Below are positions 1 to 12,514 of a stretch of 64,000 nt of DNA, piece after piece (position 1 is the stretch's first letter; every line of letters starts with the position of its first letter). The stretch is from the NCBI GenBank assembly GCA_002900995.3, contig CM035306.1, positions 2,886,100 to 2,950,099 on the forward strand. Direction: 5' to 3'. A model generated the notes under the pieces. The model saw nothing but the letters and a program-made list of their open reading frames with translations. It searched no databases and was not told the DNA's origin. This DNA is from Ganoderma boninense (taxonomy: Eukaryota; Basidiomycota; Agaricomycetes; Polyporales; Polyporaceae). The position numbers and the translations under genes were made by a program.

Positions 1-169
1 TGGAGGACGACTGGACAATTATTATACTCCTCCTCCTCCTTCATCGATGTACACTATCGTATTGCTATCTGTCTATCATGACATCAGAACTTGACATCCC
101 ACAAGAGATATGACGACAGTCTAGGGTCATAAATTAGCGGTGAGTAACAGAAACCCAAGGGAGTGTTGA

Positions 170-3100
170 CTACGGCTGGACGTCTATGCGCATCTTGCCA
201 TGACCGACCTGTCTGGACTCCCCAGATCGAGTGAGAGCGTATACTTCTGCTGAGAAGTCAAAGCGTCCACAAGCAATAAACGTAATAGGTGTCTCGATGT
301 CGTATGACTCGCCCTTCGCTAGGCGCCCCCCAGGAATGTCGACGAGCTCGCCCTGGAAGATGACATGGTCGGCAGGCTCCAGGTCAAGGTTCAGGGTAAC
401 CACGAGATCCGATGCTGTGAACATAGAGTCAGCAGATGATTGTGCAGAGGGTTGTCAAACGAACGCACGAGAAAGATTAATGATGGAGGTCCGCAGGTAA
501 ACAAATTCATTGGGTGAGGGTAGATACTTGACTCCTGCAGGATCCACTGGGACTGGTTGCGGGTTTCCCTCCTCATCGTACCTAATGAGAGTCGTCCGTA
601 CCCGTGCGGTCTCCACACGAAGCGCCTCCAACATGGGAAGTGTCATTCGTTGCTGCCGCAGTGACAAGTCTCCTGCTCGCGTACCGCCAGTCTGTCCCAG
701 GCTCGGTCAGATCAGAGAACACTAGCAGCAGCATAGCACGAGCGCACCTCATGCCACGTCCCGTGCACAACCTTGAACAGCTCCTCTCTGTACCAGAAGA
801 GCTCACGTTGCGCCCGCTCTTCCTCCGCTGACAATTTCGAGGCCGAAACGACGTATTGACGATCCGACAACATTGGTATCGGCCTTGACGCGTGCTCTTC
901 GGAGAGCAAAATCTTCTTAACTGGCAGCACAATGCGAGACGTCGATCCTGGAGGCACAAGCGATGTGATACTGGCAGGCTCGGCACCTTTTGAAGTGTTA
1001 TAAGAAGCACCACGAAGACAGAGGAGGCTCACAAACCTTCTTGTTTGCGCTCGAAGGTGACTTCGAATGGCGATCCATACGTATTCCGCACTTCGATGGA
1101 GAAAATGCACCAGTCCGCAATGTCGCCGACGTGCAGTAGCGTCTTTCGTGCCTTTGCGTTGGGGAAGTCCTCGTCACCTGCAGTTGGTGGTAATGTTGTT
1201 GTCGCCCCTGTGTAGGAAAGTATATCCATCGCATCGCATTCGAGCATGTGATACACAGTGACCAACACGGGGTATGATAACTGGCGAGTATGGAAGACTT
1301 CGACGGGTGTCATGAGGCTCTCTTGCGGTCGCTTCACGTACGCATAGGATGCATGGATTGTGCCACTTGAACTGCAAAGATCATAAAGATGGATACTGGG
1401 AGGACAGATTCATGTACACTCACCAGCCGACCTTGCCAAAGCAGTGAACGGTAATAACCCTCTTCTGTCCAGGGCCGATCTCCTGCGGTTCTCGTTCACG
1501 GTCCCATGTAAATACTGGCCGATTGACGAGATCGTACTCTGTCTCATAGGTATCAAAGACGGACAAATCTCCCTCTGCAAGAGCTTGTTGGGCAGGTGCG
1601 ATGGTAGAATCGTCGAAGGTCAGGTGAATCAGGTCGACGGGCAGAGATGAAACATTCTCCAGCGTGATACGGATGGTAGACCTGCAATGATTGGCAAACA
1701 GCATTGGTCGGTTAACAGCATAATTGTGGAACATAGCAATGGCTTACATCTCGCCATTGTACAACATGACCGCACCGTGCGTCAAGGAAGTTCGTCGTAT
1801 TCGTAGGAGAGGTTGCTCCGGCACAACGGTACACTCCACAAAGCGTATTGCCGGCTTGTTTGTCGCTGACGTCGTGACAACACCCTGCGTGCTACCCCTC
1901 TTGGCGGACTTTTCCCATGGTCGCGAGTCAAGTCCGGCGTGTTTTGACCTTCCGGTCTCGCACTCCATAGCACTTCGTCTCCGCGACCGACGTTCTTCCT
2001 CTTCTTCCGTAGATAAAGGCAGGATGAACTCGCGTGACACACCCCCAGGGGCTTGTACAATACATCCACGGATTACGAGCGTGCCTGCTTCTGCTGCCTT
2101 TCCGGTCATGGTGACAGGGTGATACGAGTTAGCAGGCACAAGGACGGGTGATCCTTTTGACGAGAACGAGACTCCCGATGTGCTATTCAGTGCAACAATC
2201 TCAGTTTTTGCATTTACTGAGCCGGGTTATGGATACGGACCTCAACTGTACATTTTGCAAGTCAAGGTCGAACACGTATGGATTCCTTAATGTGACGACC
2301 AAGTCAAATGACTCATTCTGTACAAGGACGGTTCTGGTCTAAACTCGATGATCAGAGTGGTGCTCCATCCAGTGAATGGCAATATTACCTCGCCTAGCGT
2401 CGTCTTTCTCGGGTTATACAGGAAAGGATCCTTCTTCCCACTGATGATCGCTCCAGGGGCGGCCGAAGCATGCGCCAGGATTGAGATCGGTTTCTCCAGT
2501 GGTAACCTCACGATGGGCAACCTAGTACACCGAATCAGTTGAACCGAAGATTCCAACAAATTATAGACTGACGGCAATATCTCGATGCTGACGATGGGCT
2601 GACCAGACCAGTAATCAACAGCTTGTCGGTCTCCTCTCCGCTTGGCAGTCGCTAACGCTCTAGTCGCTGTGCTGTATAACGAATGCTGGTCGCGGGGATG
2701 CATTACGGGATAGAGCAATTTCAGGGCTGACAAGGAGAACTGAGCGACTGAAGGGTAGTCTAGAAAATGTCAATATCAACCCTTCAAGGCGCATCACCAG
2801 AGACATATTATGTACCTGGGAGTGCTTCGGCGATACCGATAGCTTCTCGGATGATGTCAATCTGAAGTTCTGGCCAGCCGAATGGTTCACGCAATGGCTG
2901 AGCGACTTCCTCGCCCCGTTCGTCCTCCTGAAGCCCTTGACTGTCTCGGTCAGGCATGCCTGTCTTGATCAACTTGACGGCCTCGAGGTCGATGCCGTGC
3001 ACTCTGCAGACGTGCTTCACGATGTGCAGGACACTGGTGTTGCCTTCTGTCCGCTCGTTCTCCCGAATACCCACCGTGCCCTGCGACGTTGCGACGTTAA

Positions 3101-4953
3101 GCGAGTTGCTCCGGTTCGCAAATCCTGCACTGAGTACTCGCGCGCTGCCTGTGCCGCTCTCTTCACGCCCGCACACAACCATGTCCATGAGGCATGCGAG
3201 TGCCTCCCGCAGCACGTAAGCTTCCTTCCGGACATGGCCCACCGCGCCGTACATGGCTGCGATGTACTCCAGTATCCGCACCCGCTCTCGTGCATCGAGG
3301 TGAGCGAACCAAGGACCGTGGGCCTGGGAAATGCTAGCGGAAATCTGTGCGCGGGTGATACCTGTGATAGATGTCAGTCGTTCGAGACTTGCATATGAGT
3401 TTCGAGCCGCGGAGCTAGATGTGGGAGTGGCATTGTTGGAGAGCGTCGCCGGGAGGAAGAGTGAGGTGCCAGGTTGGAGCATGGCAGTGAAAGCAAGGGG
3501 TCCCCAGCCTTTCGAAGACCAGACGGAATAGAGGAGGGTGCTATGTCGCAGGACTGAAGAACAATAAAGATAGGCAAGAAGAGAAAGGGTAGCCTCGGGT
3601 TCCGAGGTGGGTGAAGTCTTCTGGTAGAGACCGATTGCTTGCGTGAGCTTGTCCGCGATATCCTGCCACGGGTCTTTATCGCCCACAGCTCCATTCTGTT
3701 CACCGAATCAGCGTGCTTTCGAATATCGACGGCGAGTCACACCGACAATACCATGGGTCGAAGACCATGCTTCGACTATTGGGATTGTAGCAAGCCCCTC
3801 TAAGGCTGCGGCATGCCACGGTGCTTCTTGGGGAGCCTTGAACAAGACAATTGCTTCGTTATACCTGACAACGGGGATGAGCTAGCACGGAAACTGGCTA
3901 GAGCATGATCCCCACCATATAGCAGCTTCTTCCAATCGGCCAGCCAACAGGAAGAAATCGGCCAGCACTTTGAACAATCGTCCATGGCCTGAAGCAGCAC
4001 CAATAGCAGAAACTCGCTTCTTTGGCAAGGCCGGTGTCGGAGGCAAACTAGAGTGACGGCTTGGTAATAGAGCCGGACCCATGGTTGTCGTTCGCTTCAG
4101 GCCTAGCGGAGTTTTCGATCGCGGGCCGTTCAGCTCAGGCTGGCTATTGTGAGAGGGAAGGGGAGGCAAGGAATCGCGTCGCGGTTCATCATCCAAGGAT
4201 CTGGGCATCTCCGAAGTTGGTGGAAGTGTTGGGAAGAGGGTGCCATTGAGGTACTCGTTCCCGAGAGGACTCTCAAGAACTTGCATCTAGCCACGAGGTT
4301 AGGCTCGCGACAAAACGAGCACGAAAATACACGAACCACCGTTGCAAGTTCAACAAGGACTTTGGAGCATAGATCGGCAACTAGTGTGCTGATATATGTG
4401 CCCTTATTGCCCATGATACTGGGGATCACTACGAGACCGTCAAGGTCATCACCGAGGTCAATGTTTGTGGAGTTATCGCTCTCTTCGAACACGAAGCAGT
4501 TGCTGGAGAGAGGGAACATTGACCCGTGAGGGAAGGTTTCGTGAACAGTAGTCTGGAACTGAGCAAGAATGGTAGAAAGGGAGTCGTTTGGGCCACAGGA
4601 AGCAATGCCCACCACGGCAAGGGGAAAGTCAGAAGTGCGGAATAGCGAGAGCGGGACATGGTTGTCAGCGGGTGGGTGCGACGGGTAGCTCAGATGGAGA
4701 TGTCCGTTCGCAAGTTGGTGGTTGGGCATAAACCGGGCTGCGGACGGAATGAGACTGGTTAAGGGAAATGAGACTAGCCACAGGGCGACGTACACCGCTC
4801 GTCCTTGACGTCCGTGCTCAGGTCACCCAAGCTAATGGTGTCAATACTCCTAATCTCCTGCACCCATCGCTCGAAGCTCGCCCGGCGAATGTTCCCGACG
4901 GGCAAGAGAAGTATCCTGATTTGAGCGAGAGAGCCATAGGCAAATGATTCCAT
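170..4953 (-). CDS. TRS120: TRAPPII complex subunit Trs120 (TRAPPC9-like)
   Basis: Large multi-exon gene. The start MESFAYGSLAQIRILLLPVG leads into the conserved Trs120 N-terminus (RRASFERWVQEI, then a segment with FRTSDFPLAVVGIASC). A middle helical part is read around 2808-3686, and the C-terminus ends in a beta-rich segment (LEPADHVIFQGELVDIP, then FIACGRFDFSAEVYA) that matches the family's last Ig-like domain. Trs120 is a TRAPPII-specific subunit; the complex is the guanine-nucleotide exchange factor for Ypt31/Rab11 at the late Golgi. The start at 4953 was chosen because it is the first ATG in frame with the conserved N-terminus. Introns were inferred from frame shifts between conserved blocks, and individual junctions in the middle were not all resolved. 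It is transcribed divergently from the neighbouring PI 4-kinase gene. Confidence 0.9.
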
Positions 4954-5208
4954 GCAGGAGGACCCTGGGGCGAAGAAGGGGGCAGGCTAGCGGCGTATGA
5001 GGGGACAGAGCGAGGCAAGATCGATGCTCCAGAGCAGTCAGTGGTTGAACATAGAACGGGTAGCAGGTGGTGGGTGCGAGGAGCGTTGCCCAGTTGTGGA
5101 CCCGCGGTGTCGGAGAGGAGGATGAGCAGGCGCTGGACGCGTTGCGAGTCTCTGTGGCCTCGTCGTGTTCGCTGTCGGGACATTCGTCCAGGCTCTCTGC
5201 CCCCTCCC
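4954..5208. promoter_or_regulatory. shared divergent promoter of trs120 and pik1
   Basis: Only 255 bases separate the two start codons, so both promoters and both 5' leaders must fit here. The stretch has CT-rich patches and no obvious TATA box. No specific transcription-factor site could be named. Confidence 0.6.
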
Positions 5209-8200
5209 ATGTCGCATGCTCTACTTCTCCGTCTCTTCCTTTCTCCTTCCTTCTTCTCTGTGCACGTTGCTCTCCAATACCTCAGGATATATGCTGATAA
5301 CATCGGAATCACCTACTATTTAACGAGGAGGCTCAGGGAATTGGACACGCAGGAGCTGCGGGAAGTATGGGGCTTTGTATGGTAACTGGAACCTCCGTTT
5401 TACTCTGGGACGTTCCAATTGATATCATGACTGCCCTAGTCATCTTGTTGTTACAAGACCGACACCATCCAAGGCCCTGGAGAGTTTCGTGATTGAGGTC
5501 TGCCACAAGTCTACACATATTGCTATGCTGGTATGTTCTCGGTTTCACAACATCCCCAATCCCAGCTAACGATACCAGACCTTATGGTACATGCAAGCAT
5601 TCCTTAAAGATCTCTCTGCACAACATACCAGCAATGCATCATTCCTCATCTGCCAACGAATCCTGCACGAATGTCACGAAATTATCTTTGGAGACCTTCC
5701 TTCCGTTCCCTACTCGTCCCTCTGTCCGCCTACCAACGTAGGCCCTTCCCGCAAGAAAGTGAGGACGCATGTGTCTCCTTCCGTAGTTGGTATTGGGATG
5801 GTTTTGGCCGGCGTCCCAGGTATGCCCCAGCTCACAGAGATCATGGGACCTGTCGCCATCGAACAAGGCCGGGTCGACGAGCTGGGACAGGATATCAAAA
5901 GTATTGAACGGGGCGAGGATGACGGGTCGGTGGTACGCAGCCTATCCATCGCGTCGACCGCGGATAGTGGGGGCGACGTCGAGGACGACGATTCCGTGGA
6001 CTCTCCCGTGCCAAATGCAGAGCAACATTCTAGGGAAATGACAGACGGTGGTCCCCCTTCACAACCAGCCTCCGCCGTTCCCAAACGGATGTCCCGAAGA
6101 CAGACCGTTGGTGCGCAAACCAGCCCTGCTCTGCCATTACGTATCCGCGAGGCTCGAAAACCGAGGATGTCTGAAGACCCGTTTGGACAAGAGGACTCGC
6201 CCCCTGCTCGATCCGCTACTGTTACTACTCCATTCCAGTCAACACCATCTTTCTCTTCTCGACATGCATACCGCCCGAACAGTCTGCCTACCGCAGACCT
6301 TCTGTTACAGAAGTATGATTTCGCTTCACAGATGCATCTATTACGCGGTCACTTCTCTCGTTCGGAGGTGCGTCGAGCTTCATCTCGCGTCACAAGCTAG
6401 GTGATTAATGAGAGATTAGGTGCAATTTATCCTTGCACTAGAGAATATCTGCAACAAGCTCTTGGTTGTTCCAAAGCCTGCTCGTGTTAGTGCTCTCCGC
6501 GCAGAACTCACTGGGCTGAACCACATGCTCCCTGCTGAAGTAAGTGCTAAGATGCCTGGGTTGCGATGAGGACACTCATTACGATTGGCACTATCCTCCA
6601 GATTTGCATGCCCATGTGGTGTTCTTCCTCGGACGAACCCCAACCGTCATCGCACGACGTCCCTGAACCCCATCATCGAATAGTACGAATACCCCCGGGT
6701 GAAAGTGTTGTGCTCAACTCAGCGGAGCGTGCACCCTACCTTCTGCTCATCGAGATTCTTCATTCAGACCTTGATTTCGATCCAGGGAAGCGCAGTAACA
6801 AGGAGATCCTGAAGAAGATTGTAATGAAGGAGAACGAGTCGAAGGGGACGTCAAAAGATCTTGTCAATTTTTCTTTCAACGGGTCGACAAAGTCCAAGCC
6901 CAAGCCGACCATCATTGTACCTGACCATGTTACCGGTTCAGAGGCCGCTTTTGGGAATGAAGGCGGGGACGCTGGGGAAGGCATATCGTTACCTCAGTCT
7001 GCATCGTCTTCCTCAGTGGTTTCGCCTTCGGAACCACCAGAGGAAGAAGAAATTGATCTCGTGGAGCAGCTCTATGGCAACGAGAGCTCACTGAAGGCGA
7101 ACAACCTCGATCTCTCCGACTCAATTGTACTTCGTCCCGCTCCCAAGAACAAGGAGCTTGATATGGCTGCTTGGTCTCGTGCCTCCTCTAACCCCCACAC
7201 ACCCCAAGTCGACAAGCCCGATCCTTTCTCCACACCTCACTTGTCCATAACGCCTGCCACGCGACCCTCACGGTCGCCTCCAACGAGCGACCCTGGCACT
7301 CCTGCACGGCAGGCCTCGCAAGGCCCGAGCCAACAACGCATTATTTCCTTGGACGAGTACTCCGAGCGGATGCGGACCGCTGCTGTCATGCTTGCTCAGC
7401 TGAACGCAAACCTCGGTCCCTCAGCTATCCCCGGTACGCCTGCCCCACCATCTGACTCTTCCCTCATCGGCACTCCCCTGCGTTGGCTTCCTGGCACAAG
7501 CTGGCTCTCTGGTTCATCTGCAAACGGCAACGGCTACCCTACCACCCCGGGTGGTGCAAGCAGCGACCCAATGACCTCCGCCCCGATGCGCATGCGTTTG
7601 CAGGCGTCCGAGGCTGCCGCGATCCGAGACAGGATAATGGAGGAGATGCTGGCGCTCGAGGAGGAGCGGATGGCGCGCATGCGGGAGAACGGGGTCAATG
7701 AGGGTTCTTTGCGGATCACGCCCGCCAATGGGGACATGAAGACGGCGGAGGACGAGGGTATTATCAGACGCGAGCTGAGCAAGGTAGACCCATCTGCGGT
7801 CGTGTTCAGCGAGTCGTGGGCGGCGAAGAAGTCGCGTGTGAGGCAGGCGTCGCCATACGGTCATCTCGGTAAGGACTGCAGCTACGTGACTAATTTCGTA
7901 TGGACTGATTAGATATGTTGTACAGCTAACTGGGACTGCGTTTCTGTCATCGTCAAAACCGGAGGTGACTTGAGGCAAGAGCAGCTTGCTGTCCAACTCA
8001 TCCAAGAGTTCGAGAAGATCTGGAAGGACGAGAACTGTCAGTGCTGGGTTCGATAGTACGTACACTTTCTGCGACTGCTTCTTGCTACTTTGATGACCGG
8101 GTTCCACAGTTTTCGGATACTCATCACGGGCAACTCCTCCGGCCTTGTCGAAACCATTACCGACGCTGTCTCCATCCACTCAATCAAGAAGGCCGAGTAC

Positions 8201-8943
8201 GCCCGCCGCCTCGCCGAGGGCCGCCTCGGGCACGTCACGCTCCTCGATCACTTTAAGACAACATATGGCGACCCGTCTTCCGCCAAGTTCGTGCGCGCAC
8301 AGCGCAACTTCGCCAAGTCACTCGCGGGCTACTCGCTCGTCACGTACCTCCTACAGATCAAGGACCGTCACAACGGCAACATCCTCCTCGACCGCGATGG
8401 GCACCTTATCCACATCGACTTCGGCTTCATGCTGTCCAACTCGCCGGGCAACATTGGCTTCGAGGCCGCGCCGTTCAAGCTGCCCCTCGAGTACATCGAG
8501 GTTCTCGGCGGGCTCGACAGCCCCGCGTTCCGGGAGTTCCGGAAGCTCTTCTGCGAAGGCTTTGACGCGTGCCGGAAGCACTGCGACCGGATCGTCAGTA
8601 CGTGTCTGTCTCGCCCGGTATAAGTATGCGAATCGGCGCTAATGACGTGCGTGCGCCTGCAGCGCTTGTCGAGCTCACGCAGAAAGACTCAACGCTCCCC
8701 TGTTTCGCCGCGTTCGGCGAGCAGACCGCGTCCCAGCTTCGGGACCGCTTCCAGCAGGGGCTCACCCAGGCAGCCGTAGAAGAGCACGTCCAACGGCTAA
8801 TCGACACGTCGCTCGGGTCCAACTGGACACGTCTCTACGACTCAGTGAGTACTCACACCAACGAAGCTTCACACGAAGATTGGACGTCGATTCTCACACG
8901 GTCCTGTTCACAGTATCAGTATTACTCGCAGTCCATCCTATGA
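5209..8943 (+). CDS. PIK1: phosphatidylinositol 4-kinase, Pik1/PI4K-beta type
   Basis: Converts phosphatidylinositol to PI4P at the Golgi. The start MSHALLLRLFLSP is followed by DNIGITYYLTRRL, the lipid-kinase-unique region, and then STHIAML / TLWYMQAFLKDL across an intron at 5531-5578. A long Ser/Pro-rich linker follows (about 5700-6360 and 6960-7800), holding RIPPGESVVLNSAERAPY. The C-terminal lipid kinase domain has VIVKTGGDLRQEQLAVQLI, the catalytic loop KDRHNGNILLDRDGH, the metal-binding HIDFGFML and the terminal SNWTRLYDS / YQYYSQSIL. Introns at about 6368-6420, 6540-6601, 7866-7923 and 8056-8109 restore the frame at conserved residues. An upstream in-frame ATG at 5041 exists, but its extension is not family-like. 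The stop at 8943 follows the usual C-terminal YSQSIL. Confidence 0.95.
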
Positions 8944-9200
8944 GGGATCGCGTCAAGTCCATTGCTATGGTACGTCGTTCGCCGCCGACACGCTCCCGGC
9001 TCGGTCAGCCTCTATCGCCGACTACACGGGTGCCACGCATGCATCTCCGACCGCTCTCCCACCAGATGCAGTCCATCAATCAGCTCTTCTCTCGTGTACA
9101 CGTCCCGGATAACATGGGAGTATGGAGGCTAGACTATAGAAAGCAAATAAATAGCCGTGTATTGCTTCACGATGACACGGTCGTCTGGGGCTCAGGAGCC

Positions 9201-11069
9201 CTAGAATAGCGCGTCGTAGCGCTTCAGACAGCTGTACCACTCGTAGTCTGTAGTAATAGTTTTAATATGAGCAACTGGATGAATTGCACCGCGGAGCCAG
9301 TCTAAAAGTTTGATACTCACCGAAATTCTCCTTCGGGTTGCACCAGCACTTTCCCTTCTTGTGCAGGTCGCCTTGGGGGCAGTGCTGGAAAGGATTGTGA
9401 CGGTATCCTGCAGACAGCAAAAGTCAACATAGACTATACGATGGCGTTCAACATTGTCACACACCGATGTCGTTGAAAAAGTGGATCTGCTCCTTCTTGG
9501 CAAAGAGAGCGGCGCCAATGCTGTGCACAGGCGCATCTCCCCATCGCTGTGCAGTGTGCATTGTTAGCCATGTTGATCCGGCCCGTCAACGGTGTAGATT
9601 TTCTCACCTCGTAGTAGAAGCCGCCCCTCTCATCAAGGAAGTCAAAGAACTTGGAGTAAGCCTCCCCTCTCCAGAAGTCCAGGTCACCGATCTCGAAGTT
9701 ACTCCAGACTACACGAAATGTCAGCGAAAGTAGCAAGGTGGAGAGCGAGCGGGGGATAACTCACAGTGGCAGTTGTTGTAGGTCTCGCCCCCATCATCGG
9801 ATATGAACTTCATGGCGTTGTCATGTTCAACAAGGCCCGGGTTACTGGCGATGAACTCTGGCGTACTTCAATCAGACGTGTTACTGGAAGCACGACAGAC
9901 GGGTTACCCACCCTTCACAGCATTCCACAGAGTTGGGATGGTAGCAGGATACTCGTAGAGTGAAATGGTGAAGCCTATTATGATGTACGCGATGAGCGAA
10001 AGAAATTGATTTGTTATTGAGGATCGTACCATAAACCTTCTTCTGATCCTGCATGAGTAGGAGAGGCTGAAAGGCACATTGTCAGATAAACTTCAGCCTT
10101 GCCAAAAGAAATACGTGCATCGTAGTGCAAGTCACAGAAGAAGGTGACGTCGGGCCTGGTTCTGATCAGAACGGTACTATACACTCGGCAGTTGGTTCCA
10201 CTCACTCAACACGCCAGTAGTACTTGTATTTGTGGAGCAAGGGGTGTCTGTAGAAGAACTGTTCGCGGCTGGGTGTCAGATGGTCACCTGAATTGACAAT
10301 CAGCGCACTTACTCCCGAGTTGTACCGGCACATGTTGCGGTATGGGACACTCCCTGTGCAATGCTTCAGTTTCGTTAGAGGGACAAGTACCAATACACGC
10401 ACCGCCGTAGATAACGTTGTGGTCTACCATGTCCTTGCGGGCCGCAGACGCTTTCTCTTCATCGATCCAAGACGGCTGAAGCCATTGGTCCTTGGAGATC
10501 AACCCGAACTCGACCTTGGAGTCGGTAAGCGTAGAAATGCGTCTAAGAAAACGAGTAAGATCTGGTAGACTCCGCTCCGGTAAGAGTCTACATACTCTTT
10601 GAACTCCTCTGAGAATGGCTCCTCATTCAAGAAGACATAGGGATACTGGAACTGCTTGTTGAAGCGGTCCTCTGGGGAGGGGCTGCTAAGCGAAATTGGA
10701 TTCAACAGTTGTCAGAGCAGAGCACTGACCAGCTTGCTTCATGCTCGTTATGACTCCATTAAGGTCACCATTACGCGCAAGTATCACGAAAGTTGCGTTG
10801 GCCTTTCGTGTCTGAATGGGGGGGTTTGGCTCGACATAGCGGTCGTCGGAGACGCCTTCTTGGTACGGGGGATGGGGTTTGGAGCCGGAGAACTGCTCGG
10901 TTATGTGGGAGAGGGATGTTGCACGGCCATACTCCTCATGGGAGAAGCTGAGGATGAAGTGTAGACTGATCTACGTGTCCTTTAGGTCTGCGAGCACGAT
11001 GACCGGAAGGTGTATGGAACTCACAATGATGACCAGCACCAATACCACATAACGCATAGGCGTCATCAT
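9201..11069 (-). CDS. GT15 family alpha-1,2-mannosyltransferase (Kre2/Mnt1-like)
   Basis: Type II Golgi membrane glycosyltransferase that adds alpha-1,2-mannose from GDP-mannose to O- and N-linked glycans. The N-terminus [16 protein letters not shown] is a short signal-anchor, split from the rest by an intron. Then come [13 protein letters not shown], the block [23 protein letters not shown] / [12 protein letters not shown], the catalytic-region motif [14 protein letters not shown] and the terminal Cys-rich [18 protein letters not shown]. At least seven short introns break it up. The start at 11069 gives the membrane anchor directly; a longer reading (to 11288) adds only low-complexity residues. 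It ends 257 bases from the convergent pik1 stop. GT15 enzymes of several yeasts overlap in function, so no single gene name is assigned. Confidence 0.93.
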
Positions 11070-11317
11070 ATTGGGCGAGGTGGGAGCCCTGGCAGGGTGG
11101 GGTGGCAAGGAGAGGTGCTGGACAGACAGAGGAAGGAGGGAGTGAGAAGAAAGATGGGAGGACACTCGACCCGCTTCAGTCTCCAGTCGCTGACGCCCGC
11201 CGCGCAGCATACATCTACATCTCCTCTTGGCGTCTACTCCTCTCCTCTCCTCGCCCTCGCGATCTGCTTCCGACCACGCGGAGCCCAAGCATGTTCATCC
11301 GCAGTAGCTAGGGTCTA
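11070..11317. other. upstream region of the mannosyltransferase
   Basis: Contains the GT15 gene's 5' leader and promoter. ORFs here on either strand are pyrimidine/purine-rich shadows with no recognisable protein. It ends at the TA that borders the TIR element. Confidence 0.4.
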
Positions 11318-11353
11318 TGGTGCAAGGCGTCTAGTCACCGCTACTTTTGTACA
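11318..11353 (+). repeat. left terminal inverted repeat of the TA element
   Basis: Pairs with 11758-11793 in inverted orientation, with three differences in 36 bases. Confidence 0.8.
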
Positions 11354-11757
11354 AGGGTAACTACTCCCCCAGATTTGCCGAAAAGTCCGATGTTTTTTGA
11401 CCAATCGACTCCGTTTGAGGAGAGGAACAAAACTGTCAAGGCGATTTTCGAAATTCGAAAAACTGACGGAGTTACAAATTTGGCAGGTCGCCAAATTGGC
11501 CAGTGATGGGAAATAACTTCCAAATATGGTAAGCGAACCCTAAACGAGCACCTTAGACGCCCTCCTCCAGTTGCCCGAGTATATGGTCATTGTCAGAAAC
11601 CACAGGAAAAGCGGTCAGTTGCCCTCCCAGTTGGTGAAAGCTGCTACTCATGTATTATTCCTTGACCTACAGGTCAGGCATATGTGACATCGGACCTATC
11701 TGGCGGGCGCCTTCCAAGGCGCTTAAGTCAGGTCGACCTCCGGGCCAAATTGGCCAC

Positions 11758-11793
11758 TGTCCAAAAGTAGCGGTGACTAAGCGCCTTGCACCA
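11758..11793 (-). repeat. right terminal inverted repeat of the TA element
   Basis: Inverted partner of 11318-11353. Confidence 0.8.
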
Positions 11794-11795
11794 TA

Positions 11796-12108
11796 CCTGA
11801 GCTTCTCGCCAAGCAATCCCCTTAGCCATCGGTGCGGCAAGCAAGGCAAACGACGTCTATTTCCTTGTGACAATGACATCTCCACGTAGAACGCCGGCTT
11901 TATTGCGGCTTTTGCCACGATCACCGGCATCTCATCCAAGGTTTCGTTTCTGTCACTGTCACTGTCAGATCATACCCAAGCACTTTCCTCCCCGCCCCGT
12001 GAGTGCCATCGAGCGACCGCCTCAGCCTCCTTCAGCCGGTCTCCGGAGCCATAGTAACATAACTCCTACCCATTGTGCCATGGGGTAAAGAGAAAAACGC
12101 GAAAACAT
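11796..12108. other. stretch between TIR element and tRNA, no gene
   Basis: No supported coding region. The part next to the tRNA holds its Pol III terminator: on the minus strand the mature 3' end is followed within a few bases by TTTT and then TTTTT (about 12092-12106). Confidence 0.5.
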
Positions 12109-12193
12109 TGGTTCGACCCGGGTTCGAACCGGAGACCTCCCGTGACCACACATGATGTGAGACGGACGTGATAACCAACTACACCATCGAACC
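12109..12193 (-). tRNA. tRNA-Val (anticodon CAC) with an 11-base intron
   Basis: Read on the minus strand, the acceptor stem GGTTCGA pairs with TCGAACC and A is the discriminator. The D arm is GTGTAGTTGGTTATCAC, the anticodon stem TCCGT/ACGGG, the anticodon loop CT-CAC-A, the variable loop AGGTC, and the T arm TCCGG-TTCGAAC-CCGGG. The gene is 85 bases long: 74 of mature tRNA plus 11 bases of intron at 12145-12155, inserted one base 3' of the anticodon, the normal position for nuclear tRNA introns. T-runs downstream fit Pol III termination. Confidence 0.93.
12145..12155 (-). other. tRNA-Val intron
   Basis: Eleven bases (TCATGTGTGGT) lie between positions 37 and 38 of the tRNA. Removing them leaves a canonical 7-base anticodon loop. 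Confidence 0.85.
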
Positions 12194-12514
12194 GTTGTCT
12201 AATCTTTAAGGAGCGTTCTCATATCAGTTATGCCTCTCTCTGTCACTGAAGAGCAGCAGTATTCGAAGAGGCCCAGGAGGAGCGAATGAACGTGAATGTG
12301 AATAGTTACACTACGTATACGATACATGCGATACTGATAACTACGACGACATAGGAATACATTACATAGCAGGTGCATGCATAGATAACAGGACGAAGTC
12401 TATAACTGCGATTCGATCATGAGTCGTTAAGCAAGAAGATCGTAATATCCGCAATCCTAACATATCACTCAGGCCGAGAACAGCAAACCAACGACCGACG
12501 ACCGCCCCAAAGGA
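12194..12514. other. tRNA upstream / 3' flank of the Ser/Pro-rich gene
   Basis: No ORF or RNA gene could be supported. It probably holds the 3' untranslated region and poly(A) site of the minus-strand gene ending at 12515. Confidence 0.4.

Larger units (their letters stand above)
11318..11793. mobile_element. non-autonomous TIR DNA transposon (MITE-like), TA flanked
   Basis: The left end TGGTGCAAGGCG (11318 on) and the right end CGCCTTGCACCA (to 11793) are inverted copies. The match runs about 36 bases with three mismatches and includes the core AGTCACCGCTACTTTTG. Both ends are bordered by TA (11316-11317 and 11794-11795), the target duplication expected for Tc1/mariner-type insertion. The 476-base element has no ORF for a transposase. 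A degenerate copy of the end sequence (CAAGGCGCTTAAGTCA) lies inside at 11715-11730, and a near-palindrome around CCAAATTGGCC occurs twice (about 11489 and 11745). Confidence 0.8.
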
